Positions 8,435-17,562 of a stretch of 64,000 nucleotides of DNA are shown piece by piece. Location of the stretch: contig NZ_MRTQ01000018.1 in the NCBI RefSeq assembly GCF_001956215.1, positions 48,649 to 112,648 of the forward strand, written 5' to 3'. Position 1 is the first letter of the stretch. Each line of letters begins with the position of its first letter. This stretch comes from Paenibacillus sp. FSL R5-0490 (GTDB lineage Bacteria > Bacillota > Bacilli > Bacillales > Cytobacillaceae). A program made the translations under genes and the position numbers. The notes under the pieces were generated by a model. That model was not told the DNA's origin and did no database searches. It saw only the letters and a program-made list of their open reading frames with translations.

Positions 8435-9541
8435 ATGAGAGGGAAGATCTTTATTATTGGCCTTGGTTTGATCGGAGGTTCTTTGGCCTTATCAATAAAA
8501 AGAAAACATAGTGAAAGCACGATCATTGGCTTTGATGTAAATAAAGAGCAGGGGCGCCTTGCCGAAATGCTGGGGGTCGCAGACGAAATTTCTGCTACTA
8601 TTAAAGATGGGGCAAGGGACGCAGATTTAATTTTAATAGCTGCACCTGTACAGGAGACTCAAAAAATTATACATATCTTAGTAGAATGTGAATTAAAAAA
8701 CAACGTCATTATTTCGGATGCTGGCAGCACAAAAAAGGAAATTGTCAGCTGCGCAAAGGTACTAAAGGAAAAAGGAATTACATTTATCGGAGGGCATCCA
8801 ATGGCTGGCTCTCATAAGAGCGGTGTCACTGCAGCAAAAGATTTGCTTTTTGAGAATGCCTTTTATCTGCTCACTCCTGAAGAGCATATTGCTCTGTCAG
8901 AGGTTGAAAGGTTAAAGGAATGGCTCTCGGGAACAAAAGCGAAATTTCTTACCATAGCTCCCGATGAACATGATTATATAACCGGGATCGTCAGCCATTT
9001 TCCGCATATGATAGCTGCTTCCCTGGTCCATCAGGCAGAAAAGACAAGCCGTTCGCACAAGCTGATTCCAAGACTGGCAGCTGGAGGTTTCAGGGATATT
9101 ACCAGGATTGCCTCCAGCAGCCCTGCTATGTGGAGGGATATTCTTCTTCAGAATAAAGAAGTGCTGCTTAAGTTAATGGAGGATTGGCAGGGAGAAATGG
9201 AGATAGTAAAATCAATCCTCAGACAGGAAAACAGTGAGGGCATATTTGAATATTTTTCCCATGCAAAGATGTTCAGGGATGAGCTGCCGCAAAAAGAAAA
9301 AGGCGCAATTCCGGCATTTTATGATCTGTTCGTGGATGTACCGGATTACCCTGGTGTCATTTCAGAAATCACTGGATATTTGGCCAAGGAAGAAATCAGC
9401 ATTACGAATATCCGAATCCTGGAGACAAGGGAAGAAATTTATGGAGTTCTGGTTATAAGCTTTCAAACGGAAGAGGACAGGGATCGGGCAATCAATTGCC
9501 TGGAACAGTATACAAGCTATGAAACAACCATCGGTCTATAG
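8435..9541 (+). CDS. tyrA: Prephenate dehydrogenase with ACT domain
   Basis: Oxidative decarboxylation of prephenate to 4-hydroxyphenylpyruvate for tyrosine. The N-terminal Rossmann motif GLGLIGGSLA is at about residues 8-17, followed by the catalytic block GGHPMAGSHKSG and VSHFPHMIAA. A C-terminal ACT domain (about 297-368, DVPDYPGVISEIT...ISITNIRI) is typical of Bacillus TyrA and is likely to bind an amino-acid effector. The 368-residue length is usual. ATG 8435 follows AAAGGCGGTGAGAGG. The gene lies just after the palindrome at 8383 and upstream of aroE. Confidence 0.95.
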   Translation: MRGKIFIIGLGLIGGSLALSIKRKHSESTIIGFDVNKEQGRLAEMLGVADEISATIKDGARDADLILIAAPVQETQKIIHILVECELKNNVIISDAGSTKKEIVSCAKVLKEKGITFIGGHPMAGSHKSGVTAAKDLLFENAFYLLTPEEHIALSEVERLKEWLSGTKAKFLTIAPDEHDYITGIVSHFPHMIAASLVHQAEKTSRSHKLIPRLAAGGFRDITRIASSSPAMWRDILLQNKEVLLKLMEDWQGEMEIVKSILRQENSEGIFEYFSHAKMFRDELPQKEKGAIPAFYDLFVDVPDYPGVISEITGYLAKEEISITNIRILETREEIYGVLVISFQTEEDRDRAINCLEQYTSYETTIGL

Positions 9542-9576
9542 AGCGAATTTATTAATCCAGCAAAGGGTGATGATAG

Positions 9577-10869
9577 ATGTTACCGGCAAAATTGAAGTCA
9601 AATGTCAAAGGTTTATGCGGAGAAATAGCGGTACCCGGTGATAAATCCATATCACATCGATCTGTCATGTTTGGGTCTATTGCAAAGGGGAAGACTGCTG
9701 TCACTAATTTTCTGCCCGGAGAGGACTGCCTTAGTACGATAGCCTGCTTCCGCAAGCTCGGAGTAACTATTGAGCAGGAAGGCAATAAAGTTACAATTAT
9801 GGGTCAGGGGATGGATGGATTACAGGAACCGGCTGGTATTCTGGATGTTGGGAATTCAGGTACGACGATACGCCTTATGATGGGGATTCTGGCTGGCCGT
9901 CCGTTCCATTCAGTCCTTGTCGGAGATGAATCCATTGCAAAAAGGCCGATGACAAGAGTGACCGTGCCACTAAGTTTATTTGGTGCAAAGATTCATGGCA
10001 GGAAGAATGGAGAATTCACCCCCTTATCAGTCATTGGCGGCCCCTTGTCAGGAGTAACATATGAGCTTCCTGTCGCGAGTGCACAGGTTAAATCAGCACT
10101 GCTCTTTGCCGGCCTGCAGGCAAGCGGCGAAACAGTCATTATTGAACCTGTGAAGACACGTGATCATACTGAAAGAATGATCACACAATTTGGCGGGGAA
10201 GTTGAAGCAGATGGGCAAACCATTCGGATTAAGGGAGGCCAAACACTGACAGGGACAGAAATTCATGTTCCCGGTGACATATCATCTGCTGCCTTCTTTC
10301 TGGCTGCAGGAGCCATTGTGCCTAATAGTGAAATTACATTAAAAAACGTTGGACTGAATCCTACAAGGACCGGCATCCTTGAAGTGCTGCAGCAGATGGG
10401 TGCAGATTTCAGCATTGAGCCGTATGAAAATGGATCAGCTGAGCCTGCAGGGGATATTACCATCAGAACATCTAAACTTAAAGGAACAGTTATCGAAGGG
10501 GCGCTCATTCCCCGGCTTATCGATGAAATTCCAATTATTGCCCTGCTCGCAACACAAGCAGAGGGAGAAACAGTAATTAAGGATGCAGAGGAACTTAAGG
10601 TGAAGGAAACGAATCGCATTGATACGGTTGTCAATGAACTTTCGGTGCTTGGAGCCGTGATTACTGCTACAGAAGATGGAATGGTAATCAGGGGGACATC
10701 ATCTCTTTCAGGTGGAACTGTCTCAAGTCATGGAGACCATCGCATCGGCATGATGCTGGCAATAGCTGCTGCCATCTCAAAAGGCGAAGTTCACCTTCAG
10801 CAGAAAGAAGCGATCTCTGTATCCTATCCGTCGTTTTTTGATCATTTAGATAGCCTTATTTCTGATTGA
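9577..10869 (+). CDS. aroE: 3-Phosphoshikimate 1-carboxyvinyltransferase (EPSP synthase)
   Basis: Condenses shikimate-3-phosphate with phosphoenolpyruvate, the sixth shikimate-pathway step (aroE in Bacillus naming, aroA in E. coli). The 430-residue protein has the substrate-binding GDKSISHR (about 21-28), [12 protein letters not shown], the KRPMTRV loop and the late KVKETNRID and HGDHRIGM motifs. The LMMGILAG region after NSGTT has the class II-like form found in Gram-positives. ATG 9577 follows AAAGGGTGATGAT. It closes the aromatic cluster, with a terminator after it. Confidence 0.96.
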   Translation: MLPAKLKSNVKGLCGEIAVPGDKSISHRSVMFGSIAKGKTAVTNFLPGEDCLSTIACFRKLGVTIEQEGNKVTIMGQGMDGLQEPAGILDVGNSGTTIRLMMGILAGRPFHSVLVGDESIAKRPMTRVTVPLSLFGAKIHGRKNGEFTPLSVIGGPLSGVTYELPVASAQVKSALLFAGLQASGETVIIEPVKTRDHTERMITQFGGEVEADGQTIRIKGGQTLTGTEIHVPGDISSAAFFLAAGAIVPNSEITLKNVGLNPTRTGILEVLQQMGADFSIEPYENGSAEPAGDITIRTSKLKGTVIEGALIPRLIDEIPIIALLATQAEGETVIKDAEELKVKETNRIDTVVNELSVLGAVITATEDGMVIRGTSSLSGGTVSSHGDHRIGMMLAIAAAISKGEVHLQQKEAISVSYPSFFDHLDSLISD

Positions 10870-10886
10870 AATACAATACCTTCATA

Positions 10887-10918
10887 GAAAAAAGAGCTGT
10901 TTCTGCAGCTCTTTTTTC
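10887..10918 (+). terminator. Intrinsic terminator after aroE
   Basis: AAAAAAGAGCTG / CAGCTCTTTTTT stem with a short loop and T-run. It marks the end of the aromatic cluster. Confidence 0.85.
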
Positions 10919-10986
10919 TGTTAAAGCAGTCATATTTATCTTAAATTTTCATAGCTTGTCATAAGACCGTTTAAGAGGGTGGTTTT

Positions 10987-11892
10987 ATGACATATATTAT
11001 TGAGAATGCAAATCTGATAAAGGAAGACAAGCTGTTAAAAACATCTATGCTGATAAGAAATAATGAGATTTCACTTATGCAGGCTGAAATGAAAAGGTTT
11101 CAGTTTACAAGAATGGATGCGGGTGCATTTATTATGTCTGCAGGATATGTGGTTCTGGACACATCTATCCCGCTGAAAATGCCTTTCTCAGAACTAAAAG
11201 AGTATTACATCCGGGAGTTCATATTAAAAGGATGTACAGCCTTCCTGACAGCCGTGCCTGTAAAGCATGAATATTCTTTGAAGAGTGATCTTAAAAGCTT
11301 TAAGGCAAGTTTATTAAGCAGCCCGATTGATTATATTATTGGTGTGAAAATTCCTGTCCGTCTCCTTACCCCTTCTTTTATGAGAAAATGCAAGAGAGAA
11401 AGAGTTCCTATTGTTTTTGTTGAAATACAGGATGCAAAGGAGCTTGAACAAGTTCCATGGGGATGGCTGCGTGAAGCAATGTTTCCTTATAATTGTCCGC
11501 TTGCACCTATCTTTGCAGGCAGGAATGAAAAGGAGAAAAGCAGAATAAATACATTATGGGCAAAACTGATGCAGGAAGAGAAAATACCTTCGGTGCCGAA
11601 TGAACTGATGGAGCAAGAGCCATTATCCAGGTCAGTTCTGTCCAAAGCAGGGATTTACCCTTTAAAAGGGAATATTCATCAGGGCGGGGAAATCAGTTAT
11701 AATTTATTTGAAAAACCTGAAGAAGGTCTTACCGTTGAAGAATCACAGCTGTTTCATTATCATAGAGATAAACTTGCTGTCACTGTACTGAAGGGAAAAG
11801 TGATTAGAGCCGGACAAGAAGTGATTTTTCGTTCAGGTTCCGGAGAGCATGTTAAAATCAGCACACCAGCTTGTTTTAAAATAGCCGATTAG
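10987..11892 (+). CDS. Uncharacterized protein resembling a degenerate amidohydrolase
   Basis: 301 residues, not recognised as a named gene. The first 25 residues look like the small beta-sandwich of amidohydrolases (IENANLIKEDKLLKTSMLIR), and the region after residue 40 is laid out like the stretch leading into the first barrel strand. The expected HxH metal pair is absent (VVLDTSIPLKM instead). The C-terminal VTVLKGKVIRAGQEVIF also resembles the returning beta-sandwich strand of the superfamily. The middle part is short for a full barrel. I infer a catalytically dead relative. ATG 10987 follows GAGGGTGG. It has its own upstream terminator and precedes ypiA by 19 bases, so the two are likely co-transcribed. 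Confidence 0.6.
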   Translation: MTYIIENANLIKEDKLLKTSMLIRNNEISLMQAEMKRFQFTRMDAGAFIMSAGYVVLDTSIPLKMPFSELKEYYIREFILKGCTAFLTAVPVKHEYSLKSDLKSFKASLLSSPIDYIIGVKIPVRLLTPSFMRKCKRERVPIVFVEIQDAKELEQVPWGWLREAMFPYNCPLAPIFAGRNEKEKSRINTLWAKLMQEEKIPSVPNELMEQEPLSRSVLSKAGIYPLKGNIHQGGEISYNLFEKPEEGLTVEESQLFHYHRDKLAVTVLKGKVIRAGQEVIFRSGSGEHVKISTPACFKIAD

Positions 11893-11911
11893 CATTCGAA
11901 AGGAATTTAGT

Positions 11912-13174
11912 ATGGATAAAGTAAATAAAATCATTACTCTTTTAGAAAACGGTCATCATGAAGAAGCGTTGGAGAGCTATCAGCAAATACTGCTGGATGG
12001 TTCCCATGAAGAAAGGTTCCTGCTGGCAGAAGAACTGTTCCAGTACGGGTTCCTTGAGGAATCAAAAGCCTTATTTGAACGGCTTCTGGAAGCATATCCG
12101 GAAGAAGGAGAACTGCTCGTTCTGTTGGCTGAAACACATATTGATCTTGGAAATGAAGAGGAAGCCATCCTTGTCCTTGAAAGAATAAATGAACATGATC
12201 CGAGCTTTCCGCAGTCGCTTCTCTTATTAGCAGACCTTTATCAGATGGATGGTCTATTTGAGGTCAGCGAACAAAAGCTCCTGAAAGCAAAAGAAATATT
12301 GCCTGATGAGATAATTGTAGATTTTGCCCTGGGTGAACTTTATGCAGAGCAGGGACGGTTCCTGGAAGCAAAGCGGATTTATGAAAATGTTCTCAGTAAA
12401 GAGGAAATCATTGCAGGCATTAATGTAAATCAGAGATTGGCGGATATTCTCAGTGCAGGCGGAGCATTTGAAGAAGCCCTCCCATATTACGAAAAAGCGC
12501 TTGATGACAAACTGGAGATTAATACCCTTTTCAGTTATGCTTTTACAGCGCTTCAAGCCGGCTTTAACCGGACAGCCATTGAAAAATTGACTGAACTGAA
12601 GGAGCTGGATCCCGAGTATCATTCACTGTATTTATACCTTGCTCAGGCATACGAGCGGGAGGAAGAAGCCGCGAGCGGCCTGGAAGCAGTCAAGGAAGGC
12701 TTGAAACAGGACGAATTTAACAAAGAATTATTCTTCTATGGCGGGAAGCTTGCCTTGAAAAATGGCAATGAAAAAGAATCCGAAGATATGTTCAGGCAGG
12801 CTCTTGCACTGGATCCCGAATATGTCCAGGCAGCCATTCTTTTAAATAAACTTCTCCTCCAGCAGGAAAGATATGAAGATGTAATCGAAATCACTGAAAT
12901 GCTGAACGAGCTTGAAGAGCCCCAGCTTATATGGGATTCAGCCGTTGCCCTTCAGCATATAGAGGAATATTCAGAGGCATTAAACAAATATCAGCTTGCA
13001 TATACTTTCTTTAAACAGCAGCCGGATTTTCTTTCAGATTACGGATATTTTTTAGCAGAGGAAGGAAAAAGGGAAGAGGCTGCCGAAATTTTTAATACAT
13101 TAACCAAACTGGAGCCTGGCAATGAGGAATATCAGGATGTTCTGCAGCGACTCACGGATAATTTTCTTGATTAA
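11912..13174 (+). CDS. ypiA: TPR-repeat protein YpiA
   Basis: 420-residue soluble protein made almost wholly of tetratricopeptide-like helical pairs (for example LLVLLAETHIDLGNEEEAILVLERI and ILLNKLLLQQERYEDVIEI regions), very acidic, with no signal peptide or membrane segment. TPR arrays mediate protein-protein contacts; the partner is not evident. ATG 11912 follows AAAGGAATTTAG. Position between aroE and ypiB matches B. subtilis ypiA, which supports the name. Function remains unassigned. Confidence 0.88.
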   Translation: MDKVNKIITLLENGHHEEALESYQQILLDGSHEERFLLAEELFQYGFLEESKALFERLLEAYPEEGELLVLLAETHIDLGNEEEAILVLERINEHDPSFPQSLLLLADLYQMDGLFEVSEQKLLKAKEILPDEIIVDFALGELYAEQGRFLEAKRIYENVLSKEEIIAGINVNQRLADILSAGGAFEEALPYYEKALDDKLEINTLFSYAFTALQAGFNRTAIEKLTELKELDPEYHSLYLYLAQAYEREEEAASGLEAVKEGLKQDEFNKELFFYGGKLALKNGNEKESEDMFRQALALDPEYVQAAILLNKLLLQQERYEDVIEITEMLNELEEPQLIWDSAVALQHIEEYSEALNKYQLAYTFFKQQPDFLSDYGYFLAEEGKREEAAEIFNTLTKLEPGNEEYQDVLQRLTDNFLD

Positions 13175-13247
13175 AAAAGGCAGTGTCTATCCTTAATGCA
13201 GTTTCAGTAAGACCAAATTTGTCTGTAAGCAGAGGAGGGAATCAAAA

Positions 13248-13793
13248 ATGGCGACCCCTGTATCTGTCAACGAGAAGAAAGATTTTATCCGCTGGTTTTT
13301 AAACCATTATCAGCTCAAAAGAAGAGAATGTGTTTGGATTCTCAATTATTTAATGAGTCATGACCAGCTTATGGAAAAGGTGCATTTTGTGGAGCAGGCA
13401 CAGTATTGCCCAAGGGGCCTGATCATGTCGACCCATTGTGTGGATGAAGTTCCTTTTCGCTTTTACAAAGAGAATGTAATGACCACAGATGCGGAGAAGT
13501 CCTTCCATGATATCCGCTTAAACAGGGATGAAGAGATTTATATCCAGCTTAATTTCCATGCTTCAAATAAGGCCCATCAGTATGCAGCGGTCATGGAGGA
13601 AAATCCCTTTATGCCAAAGACACTTCAGATAAACGAAAAGGATCGGCTGATCGCCGAAAGGTTCCTGACAGAAAGCCTGGAAAAGTTCAGAAGAGAGAAA
13701 CTCCTTGAACTCATTGATGAAGCATTGGATAAACAGGATAAAAAAGCTTTTAACGTTTTGACTCAGCAGCTGAATAGATTAGAAACTACTTAA
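13248..13793 (+). CDS. ypiB: UPF0302 / IDEAL-domain protein YpiB
   Basis: 181-residue soluble protein. The N-terminal two-thirds is the UPF0302 domain (starts about residue 8, [16 protein letters not shown]). The C-terminal 40 residues form an IDEAL-type helical segment ([19 protein letters not shown]). Related proteins in Bacillus are linked to lipopolysaccharide-assembly-like or LapB-type annotation, but I see no direct functional clue. ATG 13248 has a strong GAGGAGGGAATC site. It lies after ypiA and before a terminator, as part of the conserved ypiA-ypiB-ypiF-qcrABC neighbourhood. Confidence 0.88.
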   Translation: MATPVSVNEKKDFIRWFLNHYQLKRRECVWILNYLMSHDQLMEKVHFVEQAQYCPRGLIMSTHCVDEVPFRFYKENVMTTDAEKSFHDIRLNRDEEIYIQLNFHASNKAHQYAAVMEENPFMPKTLQINEKDRLIAERFLTESLEKFRREKLLELIDEALDKQDKKAFNVLTQQLNRLETT

Positions 13794-13826
13794 GCCTTGC
13801 TTTTATATAAGCAGGGCTTTTATTTT
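13792..13826 (+). terminator. Intrinsic terminator after ypiB
   Basis: AAGCCTTGCTT / AAGCAGGGCTT stem (with G-T pairing) followed by TTATTTT. It overlaps the ypiB stop codon. Confidence 0.75.
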
Positions 13827-13906
13827 GCCTGCATTCTCTGATTTGAAGCATTCTAAGCATTAATGATATATTAAGGAAGGCAAATATATGTAATGGAGTG
13901 AATGAT

Positions 13907-14371
13907 ATGAAATGGATATCACAGGATATCGACATGTTCCTAAAAGAAAAGCAATATGTAGACACTGCTGTTCTGCCGCTCCTTCCTGTATCATTTGGCG
14001 ATGATATCAAGCAGTCTGTAGCGATGACTGAATTTATATCGCTTCTAAGTGTGCAGCTTGAAAGGCAATTCAGAGGACGCCTCATCATGCTGCCTGGATA
14101 TGCCTATCTGAAACCGGCATCAGAAGAGAGTCTGATCAGCGGCTTGGGCCAATGGGAAGCAGAATTGAAGGCACAGGGATTTAAGCATATCTTCCTTTTA
14201 ACTTCGGACAGCATGTGGAAAACGTTCGAAGACCGGCTGGAAGGAGGTTTGATTTGGCTGCCATCCCTGCCTCTTGAGCATATGGATGAGAATTATCGGA
14301 ATTCCATTCTGGATGACCAGGTGAAACAGCTGCTGAATCTTTTTGTTCAAAAGTGGCAAAATGGTGAATAG
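13907..14371 (+). CDS. ypiF: DUF2487 protein YpiF
   Basis: 154-residue soluble protein of the DUF2487 family, placed just before qcrABC as in B. subtilis. It opens MKWISQDIDMFLKEKQYVDTAV and contains no membrane segment or recognisable catalytic motif. ATG 13907 is preferred over the in-frame GTG at 13898 because GGAGTG at 13895-13900 forms the ribosome site. Whether it helps the cytochrome bc complex is only suggested by conserved neighbourhood. Confidence 0.82.
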   Translation: MKWISQDIDMFLKEKQYVDTAVLPLLPVSFGDDIKQSVAMTEFISLLSVQLERQFRGRLIMLPGYAYLKPASEESLISGLGQWEAELKAQGFKHIFLLTSDSMWKTFEDRLEGGLIWLPSLPLEHMDENYRNSILDDQVKQLLNLFVQKWQNGE

Positions 14372-14520
14372 TGTGAATGTTAAGTCGCTCTATTTACATG
14401 TTTCGCCAAAGGATTATATTGACCTTGCATAAAGATTGATATATCATTGTTATGTCCTAGTTTTATATTGTGTTGAATTTTGTCCGTTGGACTTAACTTC
14501 ATAATAGAGGGGGGAAAAGT

Positions 14521-15027
14521 ATGAGCAAAAATCGAGTTTCTAGACGTCAATTCCTGAACTATACACTTACTGGTGTAGGCGGTTTCATGGCAGCAGGCAT
14601 GCTTATGCCGATGGTCCGTTTTGCGGTTGATCCTGTATTGCAGGCAGCTGGTGAAAGTGATTTTATTCCAACAAAGCAAAAAGTGGCTGAAATTACTGAA
14701 AAGCCGACAAGGGTTGATTACACTTACGAGCAGCAGGATGCATGGTACACATCCGAAGTTACCGGCACTGCTTGGGTTTATAAGGATGATAAAGGTGAAA
14801 TTGTTGCATTGTCTCCAGTATGTAAGCATTTAGGGTGCGTAGTTGACTGGAATACTGACAAGTCAAACCCTGATCATTTCTATTGCCCTTGCCATGGCGG
14901 CCTTTATACAAAGGATGGGACAAACGTTCCAGGTACACCGCCGGTTGCATCACTTGATGTATTTCCTTACAAAGAAAAAGATGGCTTCTTGTATTTAGGC
15001 AAGGCTGAACCGCGAAAGGAGGCGTAA
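14521..15027 (+). CDS. qcrA: Menaquinol:cytochrome c reductase iron-sulfur (Rieske) subunit
   Basis: Rieske [2Fe-2S] protein of the cytochrome bc complex that passes electrons from menaquinol to cytochrome c. The N-terminus has a twin-arginine motif SRRQFLNY followed by a hydrophobic segment (about residues 16-38), giving a Tat-inserted anchor. Cluster ligands are in CKHLGCV and CPCHGG, both complete. Length is 168 residues. ATG 14521 follows AGAGGGGGGAAAAGT. First gene of qcrABC. The 149-base region before it holds AT-rich promoter-like sequence, but no site clear enough to name. Confidence 0.97.
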   Translation: MSKNRVSRRQFLNYTLTGVGGFMAAGMLMPMVRFAVDPVLQAAGESDFIPTKQKVAEITEKPTRVDYTYEQQDAWYTSEVTGTAWVYKDDKGEIVALSPVCKHLGCVVDWNTDKSNPDHFYCPCHGGLYTKDGTNVPGTPPVASLDVFPYKEKDGFLYLGKAEPRKEA

Positions 15028-15030
15028 TAA

Positions 15031-15705
15031 TTGTTAAACAAAATTTATGATTGGGTAGATGAGCGTTTAGATATTACGCCGATCTGGCGGGATATTGCTG
15101 ACCATGAAGTGCCTGAGCATGTAAACCCTGCACATCATTTCTCTGCATTCGTTTACTGTTTTGGCGGTCTGACGTTCTTCGTTACTGTAATTCAAATCTT
15201 ATCCGGTATGTTCCTGACAATGTACTATGTTCCGGATATCAAAAATGCATGGGAATCCGTGTATTATCTTCAAAACCATGTTGCATTCGGGCAGATTGTC
15301 CGCGGAATGCACCACTGGGGAGCAAGTTTGGTAATCGTAATGATGTTCCTACATACGTTACGTGTTTTCTTCCAGGGAGCTTATAAGAAGCCCCGTGAAT
15401 TAAACTGGGTTGTCGGAGTGCTTATTTTCTTCATAATGCTTGCACTTGGACTTACAGGTTACTTATTGCCTTGGGATATGAAAGCCCTTTTCGCTACAAA
15501 AGTAACAATCCAGATTGTAGAATCAACTCCGCTGATTGGAGAATATCTGAAAATACTTATTGCAGGACATTCTGATATTGTTGGCGCGCAGACGATCACC
15601 CGATTCTTTGCTATCCATGTATTCTTCTTACCGGCTGCATTATTCGGGTTAATGGCTGCCCACTTTATTATGATTCGTAAGCAGGGTATTTCAGGACCGT
15701 TGTAA
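15031..15705 (+). CDS. qcrB: Menaquinol:cytochrome c reductase cytochrome b subunit
   Basis: Cytochrome b6-type subunit with four transmembrane helices carrying two b hemes. Heme-ligand pairs are visible in MHHWGASLVIVMMFLHTLR and FFAIHVFFLP...AAHF. The 224-residue length is that of the split b6 form. It starts with TTG at 15031. AAAGGAGG inside the end of qcrA gives good spacing, and the resulting MLNKIYDWVDERLDITP matches the B. subtilis N-terminus. It lies 3 bases after qcrA and is followed by qcrC. Confidence 0.97.
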   Translation: MLNKIYDWVDERLDITPIWRDIADHEVPEHVNPAHHFSAFVYCFGGLTFFVTVIQILSGMFLTMYYVPDIKNAWESVYYLQNHVAFGQIVRGMHHWGASLVIVMMFLHTLRVFFQGAYKKPRELNWVVGVLIFFIMLALGLTGYLLPWDMKALFATKVTIQIVESTPLIGEYLKILIAGHSDIVGAQTITRFFAIHVFFLPAALFGLMAAHFIMIRKQGISGPL

Positions 15706-15748
15706 GAAATAATTTTATGATCATTGCAAAAGGAGGGGAAATCGCCCA

Positions 15749-16516
15749 ATGCATCGTGGTAAAGGTATGAAATTCGTAGGTGACTCTCGTGTTCCTGCAG
15801 AACGCAAACCGAATATTCCGAAGGACTATTCGGAATATCCAGGAAAAACAGAAGCATTCTGGCCAAACTTCCTGTTAAAGGAATGGATGGTAGGGGCTGT
15901 ATTCCTTATCGGTTTCCTATGCTTGACAATTGCGCATGAGCCGCCGTTAGAAAAAATTGCTGATCCAAGTGATACAGCTTATATTCCGCTGCCAGACTGG
16001 TACTTCCTGTTCTTGTACCAGCTTCTGAAATACAGCTATGCATCCGGACCTTATAATGCGATCGGTGCTTTCATTATTCCGGGTCTTGCATTCGGAGCAT
16101 TGCTGCTTGCACCATTCATTGATCGCGGACCTGAACGCCGTCCGTCCAAGCGTCCTTTAGCAACCGGCTTTATGCTATTGGCTTTAGCCGGCATCACGTA
16201 TTTGACTTGGGAGTCTGTTGCCCATCATGATTGGGAGGCGGCAGCACAGCAAGGTAAGATTGTGGCTGAAGCAGAGTTTGATAAAGAAGACGAAGGCTAC
16301 AAGATTTTTGAAGCAAACGGCTGTATTTCCTGCCACGGAGGAGATCTTCAGGGTGGTGCAGGTTCACCTGCACTTGTAGACACTGGGTTAACACCTGAAG
16401 AAGTAGCTGACATTGCTAAAAACGGTAAAGGCGCTATGCCTCCAGGAATGTTCAAAGGCTCTGATGAAGAACTTCAAAAGCTTGCTGAATTTATTTCTGG
16501 CCTTGAAAGCAAATAA
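15749..16516 (+). CDS. qcrC: Menaquinol:cytochrome c reductase cytochrome b/c subunit
   Basis: Natural fusion of a subunit IV-like membrane part with a C-terminal class I cytochrome c, characteristic of Bacillus bc complexes. Hydrophobic helices occur at about residues 45-65, 105-130 and 138-155. The heme c site CISCH is at about 192-196, with the axial methionine in GAMPPGMF. The 255-residue length is typical. The ribosome site is AAAGGAGGGG. Last gene of qcrABC, followed by a strong terminator. Confidence 0.97.
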   Translation: MHRGKGMKFVGDSRVPAERKPNIPKDYSEYPGKTEAFWPNFLLKEWMVGAVFLIGFLCLTIAHEPPLEKIADPSDTAYIPLPDWYFLFLYQLLKYSYASGPYNAIGAFIIPGLAFGALLLAPFIDRGPERRPSKRPLATGFMLLALAGITYLTWESVAHHDWEAAAQQGKIVAEAEFDKEDEGYKIFEANGCISCHGGDLQGGAGSPALVDTGLTPEEVADIAKNGKGAMPPGMFKGSDEELQKLAEFISGLESK

Positions 16517-16522
16517 TTTAAA

Positions 16523-16552
16523 AGGAGCTGGCTTTGCCAGCTTCTTTTTTTT
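16523..16552 (+). terminator. Intrinsic terminator after qcrC
   Basis: GAGCTGGC / GCCAGCTTC stem with a TTT loop and a run of eight T. Confidence 0.9.
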
Positions 16553-16637
16553 GCCCAAAAATTACTCGTTTTTTTACAGGAGTTTGATGTGGTAAAATAA
16601 TGAAATAATCGTGTACATAAAGAAAAGGAGAAAAAAC

Positions 16638-17234
16638 ATGAAATGGATTTATCCTTTATTAGGCAGCAGAGCTATGCTGATACTGCTTCTGATTATTAAC
16701 ACAGCAGGCACCATCTATGGGTATATATGGTATAAGTGGCAGCTGGTAGATACACCGGCTATTTTCTTGCCTTTCGTACCCGACAGCCCTACAGCGAGCC
16801 TGTTTTTTATGTTTGTGCTTATCGCCTTTCTAATGGGCAAAAATTGGCCATTGATGGAAGCTTTAGCAATTGTAACCCTTATTAAATACGGAATATGGGC
16901 CGTAGTTATGAATTTGCTCGTATTTCAGGTTACAGGTGAATTGGATCCTGTTGCTCTCATGCTGATCTTCTCCCATGGTGCTATGGCAGTCCAGGGTGTT
17001 CTTTACGCACCATTCTATCGCTTCAAAACATGGCATCTAGTCATTACAGGTATCTGGACTCTGCACAATGATGTAATTGATTATGTCTTTTTCATGCTTC
17101 CCCGCTATCCGATTTTAAATCTTTACACACCGCAAATCGGCTATTTTACATTCTGGCTCAGCATTTTCTCACTAGGAACAGCGTATTACTTCGTCCTAAG
17201 AAAGAATCGGTTTAGTCTGGATATTGTGAAATAG
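16638..17234 (+). CDS. ypjA: DUF1405 membrane protein YpjA
   Basis: 198-residue polytopic membrane protein, about six hydrophobic segments (for example AMLILLLIINTAGTIYGYIW at the start and FWLSIFSLGTAYYFVL near the end). No catalytic motif seen. ATG 16638 is preferred over the in-frame GTG at 16611 because AAAGGAGAAAAAAC lies between them. In B. subtilis ypjA also follows qcrC, which supports the name. A role linked to the bc complex or sporulation cannot be read from the sequence. Confidence 0.85.
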   Translation: MKWIYPLLGSRAMLILLLIINTAGTIYGYIWYKWQLVDTPAIFLPFVPDSPTASLFFMFVLIAFLMGKNWPLMEALAIVTLIKYGIWAVVMNLLVFQVTGELDPVALMLIFSHGAMAVQGVLYAPFYRFKTWHLVITGIWTLHNDVIDYVFFMLPRYPILNLYTPQIGYFTFWLSIFSLGTAYYFVLRKNRFSLDIVK

Positions 17235-17298
17235 CTTTATCAAAGTTTTAATGCGGTTATTCTCATAAATCATGTTGATTTTTAATAACTTAGTTTCA

Positions 17299-17398
17299 TT
17301 TACTGAGTTGATTGGAGCGGAGGGCGCTTGACTCCTGCGGGAGGCTCCCGTTCCTCCCCGCGGAAAGCAAGTGCCCGCAGCGGAAATCAACGAGCATA
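17299..17398. repeat. Bacillus intergenic repeat, family A copy 1 (in a 328-base gap)
   Basis: The 17235-17562 gap holds a GC-richer block beginning TTTACTGAGTTGATTGG and ending GCGGAAATCAACG, with imperfect internal complementarity (TTGATTGGAGC against GCGGAAATCAA). The same ends recur at 59411-59550 and, inverted, at 63950-64000. Similar blocks are common between genes in Bacillus genomes. No coding frame in it looks real. The rest of the gap is AT-rich and leads to the ypjB ribosome site. Confidence 0.7.
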
Positions 17399-17562
17399 AT
17401 TCGCAGCAAAAAAATACCTTTGAGAAATGGACCTTTAATATAAAAGTTGTAATGACTCCTGGCACGCAAATTAAATATAATAGTTCCCGAAATTATTTTC
17501 TGGTCTAACCTTGTCCCTCTTTTCATATTTATCTAATAGTAATTTGAGGGGGGACAAGTTTG

